A DNA stretch of 64,000 nt from Vanilla planifolia (lineage: Eukaryota; Streptophyta; Magnoliopsida; Asparagales; Orchidaceae), in the NCBI GenBank assembly GCA_023846275.1, contig CM043865.1, forward strand, positions 32,254,412 through 32,318,411. Reading direction: 5' to 3'. The notes under the pieces are model-generated. The model saw only the letters and a program-made list of their open reading frames with translations. It was not told where the DNA came from and searched no databases. Each line of letters starts with the position of its first letter. The stretch's first letter is position 1. The position numbers and the translations under genes were made by a program. Below are positions 60,561-64,000 of the stretch, piece by piece.

Positions 60561-63500
60561 AGTGTATCTTCATATTAAGTACTTATTGAGATAAATCTTA
60601 ACTTGTGATCTTAGTTTGTGGCACATTTGACAAAATGTGCTTTTCTATACATATTTTAGTTCTTACCATAATATTTATAATAATTAGAGTGAAAAATATT
60701 TAGTAAAATTAGCTTAATGGTGAATTTAAGTGAATATGTCGAAACTTGAATAAGAAAAATGTGATAAACCTTATCTATTAGATTGAGTGAGATTTGAAGA
60801 GAGTGTTTGACCAAGATTTTTTTTTCTTGAATAATTGAACAAGAGTGTTTATGTGTATGAAGAATCATGGATTCAAATGAAGTTCACCCATGGCTGATTG
60901 TTTAAGTAATAAGAATGATCTTATGTAAGAAATTAAGAGTTATAATTGTATGTTGCATGACTAGAGGATTGTTTGATTTTAGGTATTATTCAATTTTCAT
61001 AGAAGTATGATAGTATTTTAACGTAAACTGACATAGCACGTATACTTCATTGGATGATCTAATAGCATAAGTTAGGTTGTAATGCAATCAAACTAGTAGA
61101 ATAACTTTTTATACTCTTATGTTTTTGAGACTACTCTAAGCACTAAATTTATGTTAAGAGTAAGTTCAAACTCAAAAGATTAGACTATCATATTTATACA
61201 ACATAACCTCGTATAGATTCATAATCAAACAAGTAAAAAAAGCATTACTAGACTAGCACAAACTTGATAAGAGAAGATAGCATTAAGATTAGACAAGAAT
61301 AAATAGGACACCATAATCATACAACTTTTATTACACATACTACTGAGAGTTATATCACTAGGACATAAACGATCATTTGATCGCCCATGTATGATGATCT
61401 TACTTGCTAGTTACACGCAAGTTGTGCTCTAGATAATCTTGTATGATATTCTAATTAATACATGTATGAAAGAAAAATGTATATATAAGATTATTGGAAA
61501 TTGAAAATCATACAAAACAAAAATATGTCTGGAAGGATGAAAAGTGAATCATCTTGTTAAGGTTCTTCAATGTTCATAGCTATTGTCAACTCCTAGGGCA
61601 TTCTAATTACCAATAGATCTTCATCTCAAGTAAATATATTTCATTTTCCTCACAAGAGTCCACTTTAAATTATGTGCCATGTCTATTCAAGTATTTTCTA
61701 TTAAACCTAATGGAATGGTTTGTATATCTTAGATCTGAATGCATGCATATTTTTATAATTATATAATTACATTTAAATTTTCATAAATCTAATTATTGTC
61801 TCACTTTTTGATAAAAGGCTTGAGGTATAAGTTACTCTATAAATTATCTTAAAGTTTTGTATACTTTTTTGTTTAGTTGTAATTATTTTAGATAATTGGT
61901 TTTTCTGTGACGATGAGTAGCCTAAGATTGTGAGCTTAATAGAGCTATTATTGACTAGGTTGATCAAGTGCTTACAAGGGTATGTAGCCTATTTATTGAA
62001 TGGGCAAAGGGCATTTATAAAGTTAAATAACTCATGTTTAAATAAACAAAATGACTTATTATCTTACGGTCATATAATACAATGATTGGAATTGTAGGTG
62101 TACAATCTATCTTATAACTTATATTCCAAACAAAAGTTGAATCTATGTAGTCATCATAAACATGTAAGCCTGAAAAGTTTAAGCTTAGTTAAACAAAGGA
62201 ACAATTATGTATAGTTGTTTATTATGTCGTAAGTTATAAATCTTATTATATGTTGTATAGATAGAGATGCTTATTATATTTGTATGATAATTTTCCATCC
62301 TTCAACCTGAAGGTAATGAATTAATTGAATATGTATCAGGCATGTAATAGTGTTCTTCATCATATTGGTATGACAACAAGTATAATTTAGAATAATTAAT
62401 TGTGTGTTATACATAGTATATTGTCTATGTATGAATCTATTCTATGTATTGTGCACTCACAAGACTTATTTATCATATAATCTAAAGTACTGCATTATAA
62501 AAATATTATTCATTTACTCTCATAGAATAGTTACAATCCCTTAAGTGAAAAATACTTAATTATTATTATACACATGATTTCACATATTATATGAGTATAT
62601 TTGTCTTACATTCTTAACTAAGATATATGATATAATGGTATCATACAAATAAATTCTTGAATATCATATAAGTAACAGTATTATAAATTATTTCTCTCAA
62701 GAAAAGGTAAACATGCATGTACAATCTCACAGCGTGAAGACAAATCTTATGAGCTCCGCACCTTGTGAGAAGATTAATCGTATAGTGGTGATTCACATAT
62801 CAGACAATACAATATATATGAACTTAAGTAATAAACATAATTTATTTGTATGATCTAAATGATTGTCTAGTATGAAGGTTATGTGTTTAAAACTTTCACA
62901 ACACGACACAATGACAATTATAATATCTATACAATAATTTATTATTAACTAAAAATACTCTAGTTATAACCAAATGTTGATAACTTTAATTAGGTTAAAA
63001 CAATTTTAACATTTAAAGATTATAACCATATATATTCAATTCCAAACTATCGCTTGAACTTAGAGACTTATTTTTAAAATAAACCCAAGTGAAAGGCTCT
63101 TGTCCATCAATTAATTCAATCTTAGAGAAAGCTTAATTTATTAAAATAATATTTATAAAAAAAAATTCCATTACAAAGGATTATTTTTCATTTTATATTT
63201 CTATTTCTTGAGTGATCATCTCCATTCTATTTTTGTGAATTGAGCTCTCAATAGGGTGGATAACATATCACTGTAATGGGCTTAGTCCACCTTATCTGGT
63301 TGGTTGGTCCTGGATGATTAAAACAGGCCCATCTACAATTAATGGGCCACAAAATCCTCAAAAATTAATTTGAATAATTCTTCTATATTTGCTATTTCAT
63401 TTATTTGAAAGATAAGAAATGAAAAAATTATTGCAATAATAAAAAGAGAACCTAAGCCCAATTAATTTATTAAATCATTAATCCGTATTTAAAAAAAAAA

Positions 63501-64000
63501 CACATTTATTACTAGAAATAACCTTTTAAAGTTCAAGCAATTGTTTTTGATAGGCTGATTCGATTCCAAAGCTTTTTTATAAAATAAATATAGTAAAGTT
63601 AAAATCAAATATATAAATGATAAATTTTTAATATTTTGTGTAAATTTCTCTCACATTTCTTGCAACAAAACCTTCCTCTTTAAAGATTAAAAAATTAATA
63701 AAAATAATAGATAAAACGGATTTCATGACCATCTTGGATGCAACCCATGTCATGTTAATCCAATCTATGATGTATGCTTTTTATGGGAGTTGAAAGAAGC
63801 ATTAACTAATAAATAGCTACAGGTCAGACCATTGACATCATCAAGGAAACTGGATTAGGGTCAACAAATCCTTCTCTTATGTATACATTATTATTGGACT
63901 CGAGCTTTCAAGGCAGTTGTAACCATTCTCTTTGCTTGATTTTTGATATTTTAGTCTTTATTTATATCCCAACTAATAGCTAACATCATTATCTACTTAC
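60561..64000. other. AT-rich DNA without a recognised gene
   Basis: Short frames only, none with a family signature. It may include decayed sequence downstream of the copia gag relic. From about 63250 to 63360 there is a slightly less AT-rich patch (GGGCTTAGTCCACC, GGCCCATCTAC, TGGGCC), words common near plant transposon ends and promoters, but nothing firm. Confidence 0.35.

Overview
The window is nuclear DNA from a flowering plant. Both recognisable gene models have GT-AG introns and encode plant-type proteins, a xyloglucan endotransglucosylase/hydrolase (XTH) and a CYP71-clan cytochrome P450. The rest is very AT-rich, repeat-dominated sequence with LTR-retrotransposon remains. GC-rich coding islands in AT-rich intergenic DNA would suit a monocot, but the species cannot be read from the sequence.

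Layout. 1-8.2 kb: AT-rich, with a possible DUF4283 retroelement relic. 8.27-8.40 kb (minus): a GC-rich putative first exon of an organelle RRM protein; the RRM-coding exons were not found downstream. 8.5-19 kb: AT-rich, with diverged repeats and microsatellites. 19.29-20.35 kb (minus): a complete three-exon XTH gene (295 aa), with ACGTGGC-type promoter motifs and a pair of inverted repeats placed about 2-2.5 kb outside the gene on each side. 29.8-31.3 kb (minus): a decayed Ty1/copia pol that still reads as reverse transcriptase followed by RNase H.

35.5-57.4 kb is a P450 duplication block. Copy B (50.9-57.4 kb) holds an intact two-exon CYP71-type P450 (509 aa). Copy A (35.5-44.2 kb) keeps the same flanks but has lost the promoter and exon 1, so only an open exon 2 remains. 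Three further relics between A and B keep only the last codons of the P450 plus its 3' flank. Both A and B carry the same old copia gag/integrase relic upstream. In copy A that relic is split by a nested pair of solo LTRs (a 2.9 kb LTR inside a 1.33 kb LTR), each flanked by a perfect 5 bp target-site duplication. 57.4-64 kb: AT-rich, with a relic of a copia gag.

The two intact genes need not be related in function: one remodels cell walls, the other is an ER-anchored monooxygenase of unknown substrate. The clearest story here is the relative chronology of the P450 block: copia insertion, segmental duplication, loss of exon 1 in one copy, insertion of one LTR element, then insertion of a second into the first. 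I did not find an obviously new molecular system; the most interesting points are the P450 decay series, the nested solo LTRs and the orphan organelle-RRM exon.
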